Assembly: GCF_018383585.1 (NCBI RefSeq)
Contig: NZ_JAHAMK010000021.1
Location: 920-64,594 of the forward strand
Source: Microvirga sp. 3-52
GTDB lineage: Bacteria > Pseudomonadota > Alphaproteobacteria > Rhizobiales > Beijerinckiaceae
Length of the DNA: 63,675 bases
Direction: 5' to 3'
The notes beneath the pieces were generated by a model. That model did not search any database. It was given only the letters and a program-made list of their open reading frames with translations, and was not told the DNA's origin. Both the position numbers and the translations under genes were made by a program. This document shows positions 1-9,015 of the stretch, in pieces (positions within the stretch are counted from its first letter, which is position 1; each line of letters opens with the position of its first letter).

Positions 1-1
1 C

Positions 2-493
<492 letters not shown>

Positions 494-507
494 TCGGGAG
501 CGGATCG

Positions 508-1353
508 TTGAGTTTCGAGGTCGTCTCCCAGTCCCGCAGCTTTGGCGGCACGCAATTCGTCTACCGTCATGCTTCACGTGAAACGGGCACGCCCATGCGC
601 CTTGCCGCCTTCGTTCCGCCGCAGGCGAACGGGAGCAAGGTGCCGGTGGTGTGGTTCCTCTCCGGGCTGACCTGCACGGAGGAGAATTTTACCGTGAAGG
701 CGGGTGCGCAGCGCGTGGCTGCGGAGCTCGGCCTGATCCTGATCGCCCCGGATACCAGCCCCCGCGGCGAGGGCGTGCCCGACGACGCGCAAGGCGCTTA
801 CGATTTCGGCCTGGGCGCCGGCTTCTATGTGGATGCCACGCAGGAGCCCTGGACGAGGCATTACCGCATGCGCTCCTATCTCGAGCGCGAGCTGCCGGCT
901 CTGGTGGCCGAGAACCTGCCGGCCGACATGAGCCGCCAGGGCATCACGGGCCATTCCATGGGCGGCCATGGGGCGCTCACCATCGCGCTTCGCAATCCAG
1001 GACGCTTCAAGGCGGTCTCGGCCTTCGCGCCCATCGCCTCGCCCATGAGCTGCCCCTGGGGCGAGAAGGCCCTGTCGAACTATATCGGCCCCGACCAGTC
1101 GGCCTGGCGTGAATACGATGCCTGCGCGCTCATCGGGAGCGGCGCCCGGCTCCCCGATCTCCTGGTGGACCAGGGCACGGCCGACAGCTTCCTGGACAGC
1201 CAGTTGAAACCTCAGCTCCTGAAGGCAGCCTGCGCCAGGGCGGGGCAGCCCTTAACGCTGCGGATGCAGGAAGGCTACGACCATTCCTACTTCTTCATCG
1301 CGACCTTCATCGAGGATCACCTGCGCTGGCATGCAAAGCGGCTGGGCCCGTAG
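508..1353 (+). CDS. fghA: S-formylglutathione hydrolase
   Basis: A 281-residue serine esterase of the alpha/beta-hydrolase fold that releases formate and glutathione from S-formylglutathione, the second step after FrmA. I chose the TTG at 508: GGGAG sits 8 bases upstream, and translation from there gives the usual family length (about 280), whereas the open frame runs far back into frmA. Visible features are FLSGLTCTEENF near the N-terminus (oxyanion region), the nucleophile elbow GHSMGG with Ser150, the acid in DQGTADSF (probably Asp226) and His259 in GYDHSYFF. It lies directly behind frmA on the same strand. The rare TTG start may keep expression low, or it may simply reflect annotation uncertainty. 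Confidence 0.93.
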   Translation: MSFEVVSQSRSFGGTQFVYRHASRETGTPMRLAAFVPPQANGSKVPVVWFLSGLTCTEENFTVKAGAQRVAAELGLILIAPDTSPRGEGVPDDAQGAYDFGLGAGFYVDATQEPWTRHYRMRSYLERELPALVAENLPADMSRQGITGHSMGGHGALTIALRNPGRFKAVSAFAPIASPMSCPWGEKALSNYIGPDQSAWREYDACALIGSGARLPDLLVDQGTADSFLDSQLKPQLLKAACARAGQPLTLRMQEGYDHSYFFIATFIEDHLRWHAKRLGP

Positions 1354-1356
1354 CTC

Positions 1357-1932
1357 TCAGGCCTTGCCGAACAGCTCCGGATGCCGGAGCTGGAGCGCTT
1401 GGATCAGGGCCAGGGTCTTCATGTCCGCGATGGCGCCCTGGTTCAGCATCCGCATAACCTCGTCGAGACCGAGTTCCAGCACCTCGATCTCCTCGTGCTC
1501 CTCGGCCAGTCCTCCGCCCTCGCCGACCCGGTCGTCGACCGTATAAGGCGCCAGGAAAAGGTGCAGACGCTCCGTCGTCATGCCGGGGGCCGACCAGGCC
1601 GTTCCCACCGGCTCCAGCCTAGCGATGCGAAGGCCCGCCTCCTCCATGGCCTCGCGCCTGGCGCAGGTCTCGGGCTCATCCTCGTCGAGCAGGCCTGCTA
1701 TGGCCTCCAGGAAATCCGGGTGGCCCTCCACGTGCATGACGGGTGCGCGGAACTGCCGGATCAGGATGGCCGTGCGTCGTTCCGGATCATAGGGAAGCAC
1801 GGCGGCGGCATCGGTGCTGTTCAAGACCTCCCGCGCCATGGTCCGGCCATCCGGCATCTCGACCGTGAGTTTCAGAAGCTTGCACCAGCCCTCATAGAGG
1901 GTCTCGACCTGTTGGATCCGGTAGCCTGCCAC
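1357..1932 (-). CDS. NUDIX hydrolase, ADP-ribose / GDP-mannose pyrophosphatase-like
   Basis: A 191-residue NUDIX protein. The box G-x5-E-x7-REAxEEAGL is complete at about residues 80-102 (starting GLLDEDEPETC), and the flanking FLEAIAGLLDEDEPE and the downstream HEEIEVLEL resemble the ADP-ribose pyrophosphatase/NudK group. Such enzymes hydrolyse ADP-ribose or GDP-mannose to a nucleoside monophosphate and a sugar phosphate. The exact substrate cannot be read from sequence. The frame is open to a TTG at 2007, but the GTG at 1932 follows GAAGGGAG by about 10 bases and gives a length equal to E. coli NudK, so I use it. The gene ends 3 bases from the fghA stop on the opposite strand, and its 5' end faces the SIR2-like gene, leaving 114 bases for divergent promoters. 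Confidence 0.85.
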   Translation of the reverse strand: MAGYRIQQVETLYEGWCKLLKLTVEMPDGRTMAREVLNSTDAAAVLPYDPERRTAILIRQFRAPVMHVEGHPDFLEAIAGLLDEDEPETCARREAMEEAGLRIARLEPVGTAWSAPGMTTERLHLFLAPYTVDDRVGEGGGLAEEHEEIEVLELGLDEVMRMLNQGAIADMKTLALIQALQLRHPELFGKA

Positions 1933-2046
1933 GTCCTGTTTTCTCCCTTCGATGATGCCAAAGCTTAGGACAACTCGCGAAACGCCCAAGTTATCCCTCG
2001 ACCCCAATTGAAGCAGAGTACCGGGCTCGTGCGTTTAGGACAGGCA

Positions 2047-2889
2047 ATGGTGAAGGAGAGTTGCGTGCTGGAAGGTTTGGTTGCAGCCATCAAGAGAAGG
2101 CAGGCGATCCTGTTTGCGGGTGCCGGGGTCTCCATGACGGTCGGCCTGCCCTCCTGGAGCACCTTGATCGAGCACATTGCCGACGAGCTGGAGATCGATC
2201 CGTCCGACTTCAAAGGGGGGGACCTCAACTACCTGACGCTCGCGGAATATTACCGCCTCAAGCAGGGCAGCATCGGCCCCCTGCGCAGCTGGATGGACCG
2301 GAACTGGACCATTCCCGAAGAGACCCTGAAGTCGTCCCGCGTGCACGAGCTCATCTGCAAGCTCGACTTCCCGATCATCTACACCACGAATTTCGATCGC
2401 AACCTGGAAACCTCGTTCGACCTACAGGGCAAGGATTACGTCAAGATCGTCAACGCCAAGGATATCGCGCGAGTCCGGCCGGGGGTGTCGCAGATCGTGA
2501 AATACCATGGCGATTTCGATGACGACGGCTCCATCGTGATCGCGGAGACGGACTATCTCGAGCGTCTGTCCTTCGAGTCGCCCCTCGACATCAAGTTCCG
2601 GTCCGACGCGCTCGGCAAGACCATCCTGTTCATCGGCTACAGCATGACGGACCTCAACATCCGCTTCCTCCTGTACCGGCTCTGGAAGACCTGGACCGGA
2701 TCGGGCTACGAGCGGGACCGGCCGCAATCCTACGTTTTCATGCTGCGCCCGAACCCTGTCGAGCAGGCGGTTCTGGAGCAGTGGGGCCTGCAGGTCCTGA
2801 TGGAAAAGGACTGCCCGCCGAAGCAGGCATTGGAGAAGTTTCTCGCCAAGCTCAGCGAAGCCGTTGAAAACGAAGAGGAAGGTGTCTGA
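2047..2889 (+). CDS. SIR2-like domain protein (putative NADase)
   Basis: A 280-residue stand-alone protein of the SIR2_2 / SIR2-like type. Visible motifs in order are the NAD-binding LFAGAGVSMTVGLPSW (about 23-37), TTNFDRNLE (113-121, with the conserved Asn115), KYHGDFDD (152-159, His154 as the likely catalytic histidine) and LFIGYSMTDLNIRFLL (194-209). There is no zinc-ribbon cysteine quartet, so it is not a classical protein deacetylase. Homologous domains in bacterial defence proteins cleave NAD to ADP-ribose and nicotinamide; that activity is inferred here. I start at the ATG at 2047 because AGGA precedes it by 6 bases. No nuclease, Argonaute, HerA or membrane partner is adjacent. The divergent neighbour is a NUDIX hydrolase whose family can degrade ADP-ribose. 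Confidence 0.85.
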   Translation: MVKESCVLEGLVAAIKRRQAILFAGAGVSMTVGLPSWSTLIEHIADELEIDPSDFKGGDLNYLTLAEYYRLKQGSIGPLRSWMDRNWTIPEETLKSSRVHELICKLDFPIIYTTNFDRNLETSFDLQGKDYVKIVNAKDIARVRPGVSQIVKYHGDFDDDGSIVIAETDYLERLSFESPLDIKFRSDALGKTILFIGYSMTDLNIRFLLYRLWKTWTGSGYERDRPQSYVFMLRPNPVEQAVLEQWGLQVLMEKDCPPKQALEKFLAKLSEAVENEEEGV

Positions 2890-2949
2890 TTTTGCATCGA
2901 CACGACCTTTCTGCCAATGTGGCCGCCGTTTCCATTTCAAGATGCTTTC

Positions 2950-4275
2950 ATGGCCGCCGCACCCAAACGCCGTCTCTCACTCCGTGACGTCCTGACCGAC
3001 GGGCGCATCGCGCTCATGCTGCCCTTGGGATTCTCCTCGGGCCTTCCCTTCCTGCTCGTCTTCAGCACGCTTTCGGCCTGGCTTCGCGAGGCCGGAATCT
3101 CGCGTACCGAGATCGGGATGCTGAGCTGGGTGGCCCTGGCCTATTCGTTCAAGTTCCTGTGGGCTCCCATTGTCGACCGTTACGACGTGCCGGTGCTTGC
3201 AAGTCTTCTCGGCCGGCGGCGTGGATGGATGGCCTCGTCGCAGATCGTCACCGCTCTCGGCCTCGTGGGCATCGCCATCAGCAGCCCGCAGACGAGCCTG
3301 CCTCTCACGATCGCCTCGGCACTTCTCGTCGCCTTTGCTTCGGCAACGCAGGATGTCGTGGTCGATGGCTGGCGCATCGACGTCGCCCCGACCGAGCGCC
3401 AGGGCATGATGGCGGCCTCCTACCAGCTCGGTTATCGGCTGGCGCTCATCTGTGCGGGTGCGGGCGCCCTCTACATCGCGGAGTTCGTGAACTGGCGCAC
3501 CGCCTATCTCGCCATGGCCACGCTCATGGCTGTAGGCCTCATCGGAACGCTGCTGGCCCCACATGCCGATGAGGGCATTACGCGACAGCGTCTTCCCTTC
3601 AGAGCAGCCATCACCGAACCGCTCGCGGATCTCTTTCGTCGCAAGGGACTGATCCTCATCCCGATTCTTGCGCTCATCGCCTGCTTCCGCCTTCCGGATT
3701 TCGTCGCCGGCGTCATGGCGAATCCGCTCTATATCGATCTTGGTTTCTCCAAAACAGATATAGCCAATGTGTCGAAGCTCTACGGGGTCTGGATCGGCAT
3801 CATCGGCGCCTTTGCGGGCGGACTGGCCCTGACACGACTCGGCCTCTGGTGGACGTTGCTGATCGGTGCCGTCATCGCCGCTTCGTCGAACCTGATGTTC
3901 GCCTGGCTTGCCGCGGAAGGGGCGCGGCTGGACCTCTTGACCCTGACCATCAGCTTCGACAACTTCGCCGCGGGTTTCGCGGGCTCCGCCCTCATCGCCT
4001 ACATGTCGGGCCTGACCTCGCCCGGATTCGCTGCCTCGCAATACGCGCTTCTGAGCTCGCTCTACGCCCTGCCCGGCAAGCTCATCGGCGGGGCCTCGGG
4101 GGCTGTGGTGGACGCCTATGGCTATCCGCTTCTCTTCACCGCTACCGCCAGCATCGGCATCCCGCTGGTGATCCTGTGCTTCATCGTGCGGCGGGATACG
4201 ATGAAAACGGTCGAGGAGAAGGAGGAAGCGGTCGGGATGACGGCCGCTCCGGCAGGCGCCGGTTCAAGGGCATAG
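2950..4275 (+). CDS. ampG: AmpG-type muropeptide permease (MFS)
   Basis: About 441 residues with roughly twelve hydrophobic segments. The N-terminal LGFSSGLPFLLVFSTLSAWLR, the WAPIVDRY loop and the ATQDVVVDGWRIDV motif in helix 4/5 are characteristic of AmpG, the inner-membrane importer of GlcNAc-anhydroMurNAc peptides released during cell-wall turnover. The ATG at 2950 is taken as the start because it precedes the basic MAAAPKRRLS leader; an ATG at 2917 is also possible. The gene follows the SIR2-like gene on the same strand at 60 bases. Functionally it fits the AmgK and MurU genes at 45-47 kb, which act on recycled MurNAc. It is followed by a convergent dehydrogenase gene, with a repeat element between them. 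Confidence 0.88.
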   Translation: MAAAPKRRLSLRDVLTDGRIALMLPLGFSSGLPFLLVFSTLSAWLREAGISRTEIGMLSWVALAYSFKFLWAPIVDRYDVPVLASLLGRRRGWMASSQIVTALGLVGIAISSPQTSLPLTIASALLVAFASATQDVVVDGWRIDVAPTERQGMMAASYQLGYRLALICAGAGALYIAEFVNWRTAYLAMATLMAVGLIGTLLAPHADEGITRQRLPFRAAITEPLADLFRRKGLILIPILALIACFRLPDFVAGVMANPLYIDLGFSKTDIANVSKLYGVWIGIIGAFAGGLALTRLGLWWTLLIGAVIAASSNLMFAWLAAEGARLDLLTLTISFDNFAAGFAGSALIAYMSGLTSPGFAASQYALLSSLYALPGKLIGGASGAVVDAYGYPLLFTATASIGIPLVILCFIVRRDTMKTVEEKEEAVGMTAAPAGAGSRA

Positions 4276-4320
4276 AGCAAACGGCATCCCGGCGAGCGCG
4301 AATCGTGATGACACCCTCCA

Positions 4321-4411
4321 CGTCATCACCGGCCTTGTGCCGGTGATCCCAATGCCGAAAAGCACAGCGCCTCACCGCATCGGGATGGCCGGGACAAGCC
4401 CGGCCATGACG
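4321..4411. repeat. Dispersed intergenic repeat, family A copy 1 (two stem-loops)
   Basis: The left half CACCGGCCTTGTGCCGGTG and the right half GGCCGGGACAAGCCCGGCC are each inverted repeats, joined by about 30 less conserved bases. The same arrangement recurs at 5356-5443 and 15511-15601, with partial copies at 21239 and 37589. This copy lies between the convergent ends of ampG and the SDR gene. Confidence 0.85.
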
Positions 4412-4481
4412 GAAGACAGTACTTTATCAACGATCGCGGATCGGCTCTCGCCGCCTGGGATGACGTTTACTGAAATTGCGA

Positions 4482-5234
4482 TCAAACCCAGCCGCCGTCC
4501 ACGAGATAGGTCTGCGCCGACATGGCGCTGGAATCGTCCGAGCCGAGGAAGAGCGTGAAGTTGGCGATGTCCTGGGGCACGAGCTTGCGCTTCACGCATT
4601 GGCGCTTGAGCAGTTCCTTCTCGCCTTCGGGTGTCAGCCAGAGATCGATCTGGCGCTGAGTCATGATCCAGCCCGGCACGACGCAGTTGACGCGGATGTT
4701 CTTCGAACCGAGTTCACGGGCAAGCGCCCGGGTCAGGCCCACGACGGCGGATTTCGCGGTCTTGTAGGCCGCAAAGGAATCGTCGCTCACCATGTAGCTC
4801 GTGGACCCCATGTTGATGATCGAGCCCCCGCCGGCCTTCTCCATGTCGGGCAGCACGGCCTGGGCCGCGAAGAACTGGTGGTCGAGATTGGTGGCGAAGC
4901 GCTCGCGCCAGTACTCCGGCGTCACCTGATCGATGGTGTGGCGGTCGTCGCGGGCGGCGTTGTTGACGAGAATCGTGATGGGCCCGATTGCATCGCCCGC
5001 ACGCCGGATGGCTGCCTGAAAGGCGGGAATGTCGCGCACGTCGCTGTGCTCGAAATGCACGCGCTCGCCGAGTTCCTTCGCCAGGGCCTGGCCGGCCTCG
5101 GCGTTGTAGTCGAGAATGGCGACCTTGCTGCCCTGGGCATGGAACGAACGCGCGATGCTCTCGCCGATGCCGCTGGCGCCGCCGGTGATGAGAACGGTCT
5201 TGCCCTTCAGGGAGCCGTAGAGGGTCTGGGTCAT
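4482..5234 (-). CDS. xylB: NAD-dependent D-xylose 1-dehydrogenase (SDR family)
   Basis: A 250-residue classical short-chain dehydrogenase: TGGASGIG coenzyme loop (17-24), NNA (91-93), serine around 144-146, and Tyr157/Lys161 in YKTAK. The start LYGSLKGKTVLITGG, the stretch NNAARDDRH and the tail YLVDGGWV closely match, from memory, the Caulobacter XylB xylose dehydrogenase, which oxidises D-xylose to xylonolactone. It is the last gene of a minus-strand run behind the three sugar ABC transporter genes, with 273 bases and a repeat in between, so co-transcription is likely but not certain. GAGAG lies 6 bases upstream of the ATG. The general SDR assignment is secure; the substrate rests on similarity plus the transporter context. 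Confidence 0.8.
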   Translation of the reverse strand: MTQTLYGSLKGKTVLITGGASGIGESIARSFHAQGSKVAILDYNAEAGQALAKELGERVHFEHSDVRDIPAFQAAIRRAGDAIGPITILVNNAARDDRHTIDQVTPEYWRERFATNLDHQFFAAQAVLPDMEKAGGGSIINMGSTSYMVSDDSFAAYKTAKSAVVGLTRALARELGSKNIRVNCVVPGWIMTQRQIDLWLTPEGEKELLKRQCVKRKLVPQDIANFTLFLGSDDSSAMSAQTYLVDGGWV

Positions 5235-5355
5235 GAATTTCTCTCACTCTGCCTTGTTTTCTTTCCTCCCCCTTCGCGGGGAGGGAATTGAGGGTGGGGT
5301 CGCATCGTCGGAGTGCCGAGCCTGATGAGGACCGCCACTGCTCTTTCTACCTTGT

Positions 5356-5443
5356 CGTCACCGGCCTTGTGCCGGTGATCCCGATCCGGAAGGCACGGCG
5401 CCTTACATGGTCGAGATGGCCGGCACAAGGCCGGCCATGACGG
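5356..5443. repeat. Dispersed intergenic repeat, family A copy 2
   Basis: Same two-hairpin layout as at 4321-4411, with CACCGGCCTTGTGCCGGTG followed by GGCCGGCACAAGGCCGGCC. It lies in the 273-base gap between the ATPase gene and the xylose dehydrogenase gene. That gap also has a small palindrome of the CCCCTTCGCGGGG type near 5269 and a similar CTCCTCTGCTCGCGGAGGGG stretch near 5470. Confidence 0.85.
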
Positions 5444-5507
5444 AATGGTCTTACCTGGTCACACTAGCCCCTCCTCTGCTCGCGGAGGGGAGATATGCCG
5501 TTTCCTT

Positions 5508-6287
5508 TTAGGTCGCGCCTGGTCCCGGCGTCGCGCCCGGCGGGCACTTGCCGAGGATGATCATACCGAGCACCTCATCCTGCGTGACGTCCTGCACATC
5601 GGCCGAGCCCACGAGCTTGCCGTTCTTCATCACGCTGACCCGGTCGGCGAGGCCGAACACGTCGTGGATGTCGTGGCTGATGAGGAAGATGCCGATGCCC
5701 TCCTTCTTCAACTGCAGCACGAGATCGGCGACCTGCTGCGTCTCGGCCGGACCGAGCGCCGCCGTCGGCTCGTCCATGATGAGCACGCGGGCATTGAAGT
5801 AAATCGCCCGCGCGATCGCCACCGACTGCCGCTGGCCGCCGGAGAGCGCCTTTACCGGCTCCTTGAAGCGGCGGAAATGCGGATTGAGGCGCGCCATGAC
5901 CTTACGGGTCTCGGCCTCCATCGTCGCGTCGTCGAGAGTGCCGTAGGGTGTGAGAGCCTCACGGCCTAAGAAGATGTTGCCGGCGGCGTCGATGTTATCG
6001 GCGAGCGCGAGCGTCTGATAGATGGTCTCGATGCCGTAGCGCTTGGCATCGCGGGGCGTCGAGATGTCGGCATGCTCGCCGTTCACGAAGATCTCTCCCG
6101 CATCCGGCTTATAGGCGCCGGAGAGGATCTTGATCAGCGTCGACTTGCCGGCGCCGTTATGGCCGAGCAGGCCCACCACCTCGCCGGGGCGAAGATCGAC
6201 GGACACGCCGTCCACGGCCTTGATGCCGCCGAAGGCGATGGAGATGTTGCGCATCTCGACGAGAGGCGTCGTTCCATTGGTGTGCAT
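5508..6287 (-). CDS. xylG: Sugar ABC transporter ATP-binding protein (single ABC domain), xylose-type
   Basis: A 259-residue ABC ATPase with Walker [10 protein letters not shown] (42-50), signature LSGGQRQ (148-154), Walker B VLIMDEP (168-174) and the following TAALG. It has only one nucleotide-binding domain, whereas E. coli XylG and RbsA carry two, so it must act as a homodimer like FrcA of Sinorhizobium. It powers the permease encoded 12 bases upstream at 6300-7598 and the binding protein at 7756-8799. Xylose as substrate follows from the binding-protein similarity and from the dehydrogenase downstream. Confidence 0.88.
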   Translation of the reverse strand: MHTNGTTPLVEMRNISIAFGGIKAVDGVSVDLRPGEVVGLLGHNGAGKSTLIKILSGAYKPDAGEIFVNGEHADISTPRDAKRYGIETIYQTLALADNIDAAGNIFLGREALTPYGTLDDATMEAETRKVMARLNPHFRRFKEPVKALSGGQRQSVAIARAIYFNARVLIMDEPTAALGPAETQQVADLVLQLKKEGIGIFLISHDIHDVFGLADRVSVMKNGKLVGSADVQDVTQDEVLGMIILGKCPPGATPGPGAT

Positions 6288-6299
6288 GATGCGCTTATC

Positions 6300-7598
6300 C
6301 TACTTGATGCGGCGCCGGTAGAGGCTGTCGACCCAGACCGCCAGTACGAGAACCGCGCCGACGACGATGTTCTGCAGCGGCGTGTCGACGCCGAGCAGCA
6401 CCATGCCTGATTGCAGCGACTGCATGACGAGCGCACCCAGCATGGCACCGGCAATGGTGCCGATGCCGCCGGCGAGCGACGTGCCGCCGATCACGGCGGA
6501 AGCGATCACGTAAAGCTCGTCGAGGGTGCCCGCCGCATTCGTCGCCGCATTCAGACGCGCGGTCGAGATGCAGGCGGAGATGCCGCACAGCAGGCCCATG
6601 AGGCCGAACACCTTCATCAGCGTCCAGCGGGTGTTGATGCCCGAGAGTTCCGCCGCCTCCGGATTGCCCCCGATGGCGAAAACGTAACGGCCGAAACGCC
6701 GGCGCGTGGCGATGAACGTCATGACGAGCCCGACCACCACGGCGATCAGCACCGGCAATGCGACACCGTGCGGGATGAACAGTCCGCCCTCGGGCCAGGT
6801 GATGCCGTTCGCCTCCGCCCAGCGCCGCGCCGTGCCGGCAGGCAGCGGATAGGCATTGGCGATGGCGGCGGCCCCGAGAACCGCAGCACAGGCGACCGCG
6901 GCGATCACCGCGTCGGCCCAGCCGGGACGCACCGGGAAGCCGAAGCGCAGGCGACGGCGACGGGCGAAGCCCAGGGCCATCACGATGAAGCCGCAGGCGA
7001 CGGCTGCGATCACCCATGTGGCGGTCGCGCCGAGCGCGCCTTCCACGCCGCCGCCGAAGGCCTTGAAGCGGGTATCCATGGGCGCGATGGTCTGGCCCGT
7101 CGTGACCCACCAGGCCGCGCCGCGCCACACGAGCAGGCCGCCGAGCGTCACGATGAAGGAAGGAATGCCGAGATAGGCGATGAGCCAGCCCTGGAACAGG
7201 CCGATCGATCCGCCGACGACAAGCGCGATCAGCACGGCGAGCGGTGCGGTCAGCCAGTGCTCGAGGCCGAGATAAGCCGGCAGCCACTGCACCTGCGCGA
7301 CGCCGATGATCATGCCGACGACGCCGAGGATCGCGCCAACCGACAGGTCGATGTTGCGCGTGACGATGACAAGCACCATGCCGGTCGCCATGACGGCCAC
7401 GGAGGCGGTCTGGACCGACAGGTTCCAGAGGTTGCGCGGGGTCAGGAAGACGCCGCCGGAGAGAATGTCGAAGCCGATCCAGATGACGGCGAGCGCCGCG
7501 AGCATGCCGAGCATGCGGACATCGATCTCGAGCTTCGAGAGGAGCGAGCCGGAGGTGGTGCTCGGCGGCGGGGCGGTCGTTGCAACGGGTGCAGTCAT
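6300..7598 (-). CDS. xylH: Sugar ABC transporter permease, xylose-type
   Basis: About 432 residues with many hydrophobic helices and the BPD_transp_2 signatures VMATGMVLVIVTRNIDLSVG and FAIGGNPEAAELSGIN, typical of RbsC/XylH permeases. The length, somewhat over most RbsC proteins, matches XylH-type permeases with extra central segments. The frame stays open upstream to 7724, but that part would be translated from an intergenic inverted repeat, so I start at the ATG at 7598 (MTAPVATT). It sits between the binding-protein and ATPase genes, 12 bases from the latter. It forms the membrane channel of the sugar importer. Confidence 0.9.
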   Translation of the reverse strand: MTAPVATTAPPPSTTSGSLLSKLEIDVRMLGMLAALAVIWIGFDILSGGVFLTPRNLWNLSVQTASVAVMATGMVLVIVTRNIDLSVGAILGVVGMIIGVAQVQWLPAYLGLEHWLTAPLAVLIALVVGGSIGLFQGWLIAYLGIPSFIVTLGGLLVWRGAAWWVTTGQTIAPMDTRFKAFGGGVEGALGATATWVIAAVACGFIVMALGFARRRRLRFGFPVRPGWADAVIAAVACAAVLGAAAIANAYPLPAGTARRWAEANGITWPEGGLFIPHGVALPVLIAVVVGLVMTFIATRRRFGRYVFAIGGNPEAAELSGINTRWTLMKVFGLMGLLCGISACISTARLNAATNAAGTLDELYVIASAVIGGTSLAGGIGTIAGAMLGALVMQSLQSGMVLLGVDTPLQNIVVGAVLVLAVWVDSLYRRRIK

Positions 7599-7623
7599 GG
7601 CGTCACGCAAAAAAATCAATGAA

Positions 7624-7724
7624 GTGTCATCCCCGGCGAGCGAAGCGAGAAGGAGATCCATAGGCCACCGCGCATGGATCCCCTTCCCTCCAGCGGCTTC
7701 GCCGCCTCCGGCCGGGGATGACAC
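7624..7724. repeat. 101-bp element with 14-bp perfect terminal inverted repeats (family C)
   Basis: The ends GTGTCATCCCCGGC (7624-7637) and GCCGGGGATGACAC (7711-7724) are exact reverse complements, and the interior holds a second partial palindrome around GGATCC-like sequences. It fills the gap between the binding-protein and permease genes of the xylose operon. A relative lies at 15334-15450. Confidence 0.85.
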
Positions 7725-7755
7725 GGAGGCGATCCATTCATGTTGCCGTTCTTAC

Positions 7756-8799
7756 TTAGTTGCAGACCTTCACGGTGCCAGCCTTCACGCCCTGGCAGAC
7801 CACTTCCTTGGACGCCCAGCCGGCATTGATGACCACGTCGAGATTGTCCTTCGTGATCGCCACGGGAGTGAGGAAGAGAGCGGTCATGTTCTGCTTCTTC
7901 GGGCCGAGATTCCAGGATTTCGCGCCCTGGATTTCGTTAAGCTTCTTGCCGCCTGCCAGCTGAATGGCGATCTCCGCCGCGTTGCGGCCGAGTTCGCGGG
8001 CATCCTTGAAGACCGTCACGGTCTGAGTGCCGAGCGCCACGCGGTTCAGCGCCGCCTTGTCGGCGTCCTGACCGGAGACGGGGACCGAGCCGGCGAGGCC
8101 CTGAGCGCCCAGGGCCGCGATGGCACCGCCTGCGGTACCGTCATTGGCGGCGATCACCGCATCGATCTTGTTGTTGTTCTTGGTGAGGAACTGCTCCATG
8201 TTCCGCTGCGCATTGGCGGGGAGCCAGCCGTCCGTATAGGCCTCGCCCACATTCTTGATCTTGCCGGCATCGATGGCGGGCTTCAGCACCTCCATCGAGC
8301 CCTGGAACAGGAAGTTGGCGTTCGGATCGGAGCCCGAGCCCTTGATGAAGGCATAATTGCCCTCGGGCTTGAGCTTGAACACCTCGCGGGCCTGAAGACG
8401 GCCGACCTCGACATTGTCGAAGGTGAGATAGAAGGTCTGCGGAATTTCGATGAGGCGGTCATAACCGACGACCGCGATGCCTTCCGCAATGGCCTTCTCG
8501 ACCGCCGGACGCACCGCATCCGCGTCCTGCGCGAGCACGATCAGCGCCTTGGCGCCGCGGGAGATGAGGCTCTCGATGTCGGTGAGCTGCTTGGCGGGCG
8601 AGGATTGCGCATCGGCCGAGACATAGGTGCCGCCGGCCTTCTCGACCGCGGCCTTGATGGCGGCCTCGTCGGTCTTCCAGCGCTCCTCCTGGAAGTTCGA
8701 CCAGCTGACGCCGACGACCGGGCCCTTTTGGGCGAAAGCGGCCGTGGCGGACAGCGCCAGAGCGGCAAGACTGATCAATGCGTGTTTCTTCGATAGCAT
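7756..8799 (-). CDS. xylF: Xylose ABC transporter substrate-binding protein
   Basis: About 347 residues. [20 protein letters not shown] ending AFA is a Sec signal peptide, so the mature protein is periplasmic. The mature N-terminus [20 protein letters not shown] and the segments [24 protein letters not shown] and [12 protein letters not shown] match the periplasmic binding protein 4 group of XylF proteins. The ATG at 8799 is preceded by a strong AGGAGG at the right spacing, which decides against the ATG at 8832. It is the first gene of the minus-strand operon xylF-xylH-xylG-xylB and is divergent from the ROK regulator gene, with 216 AT-rich bases in between. Confidence 0.9.
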   Translation of the reverse strand: MLSKKHALISLAALALSATAAFAQKGPVVGVSWSNFQEERWKTDEAAIKAAVEKAGGTYVSADAQSSPAKQLTDIESLISRGAKALIVLAQDADAVRPAVEKAIAEGIAVVGYDRLIEIPQTFYLTFDNVEVGRLQAREVFKLKPEGNYAFIKGSGSDPNANFLFQGSMEVLKPAIDAGKIKNVGEAYTDGWLPANAQRNMEQFLTKNNNKIDAVIAANDGTAGGAIAALGAQGLAGSVPVSGQDADKAALNRVALGTQTVTVFKDARELGRNAAEIAIQLAGGKKLNEIQGAKSWNLGPKKQNMTALFLTPVAITKDNLDVVINAGWASKEVVCQGVKAGTVKVCN

Positions 8800-8901
8800 C
8801 GGCTTCCTCCTGGACCTTGCGTTCCCTTGCAAGTCCCGTGCTCATGACAGGCTGTCGGTCCGAGGCGAATCGACGGTATGGCTCGCGCTGTCATGCTTTA
8901 T

Positions 8902-8918
8902 ATTTCGAGCGCGGAAAT
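8902..8918. promoter_or_regulatory. Candidate ROK repressor operator
   Basis: ATTTC-N7-GAAAT inside an AT-rich island (TTATATTTC ... GAAATAATTAT) between the divergent xylF and ROK genes. NagC/Mlc-type ROK operators have the same TTATTT-spacer-AAATAA form. A second half-like TTATATTTTCG lies at about 8958. The match is by eye. Confidence 0.45.
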
Positions 8919-9015
8919 AATTATCTCAGCCATTCCAGCCTTCAAGCGTCTGACGACTTATATTTTCGTCTCATACCCATCCATACTGGAATTGTTTTAT
9001 TCATAGATCGAACAA

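Noticed and set aside
2047..4275. SIR2 plus MFS as a two-gene defence system
   Set aside because: The second gene is a clear AmpG muropeptide permease with a housekeeping role; adjacency alone is weak evidence.
6300..7724. N-terminally extended form of the sugar permease
   Set aside because: The extra 42 residues translate the 101-bp inverted-repeat element; the ATG at 7598 starts a normal permease.
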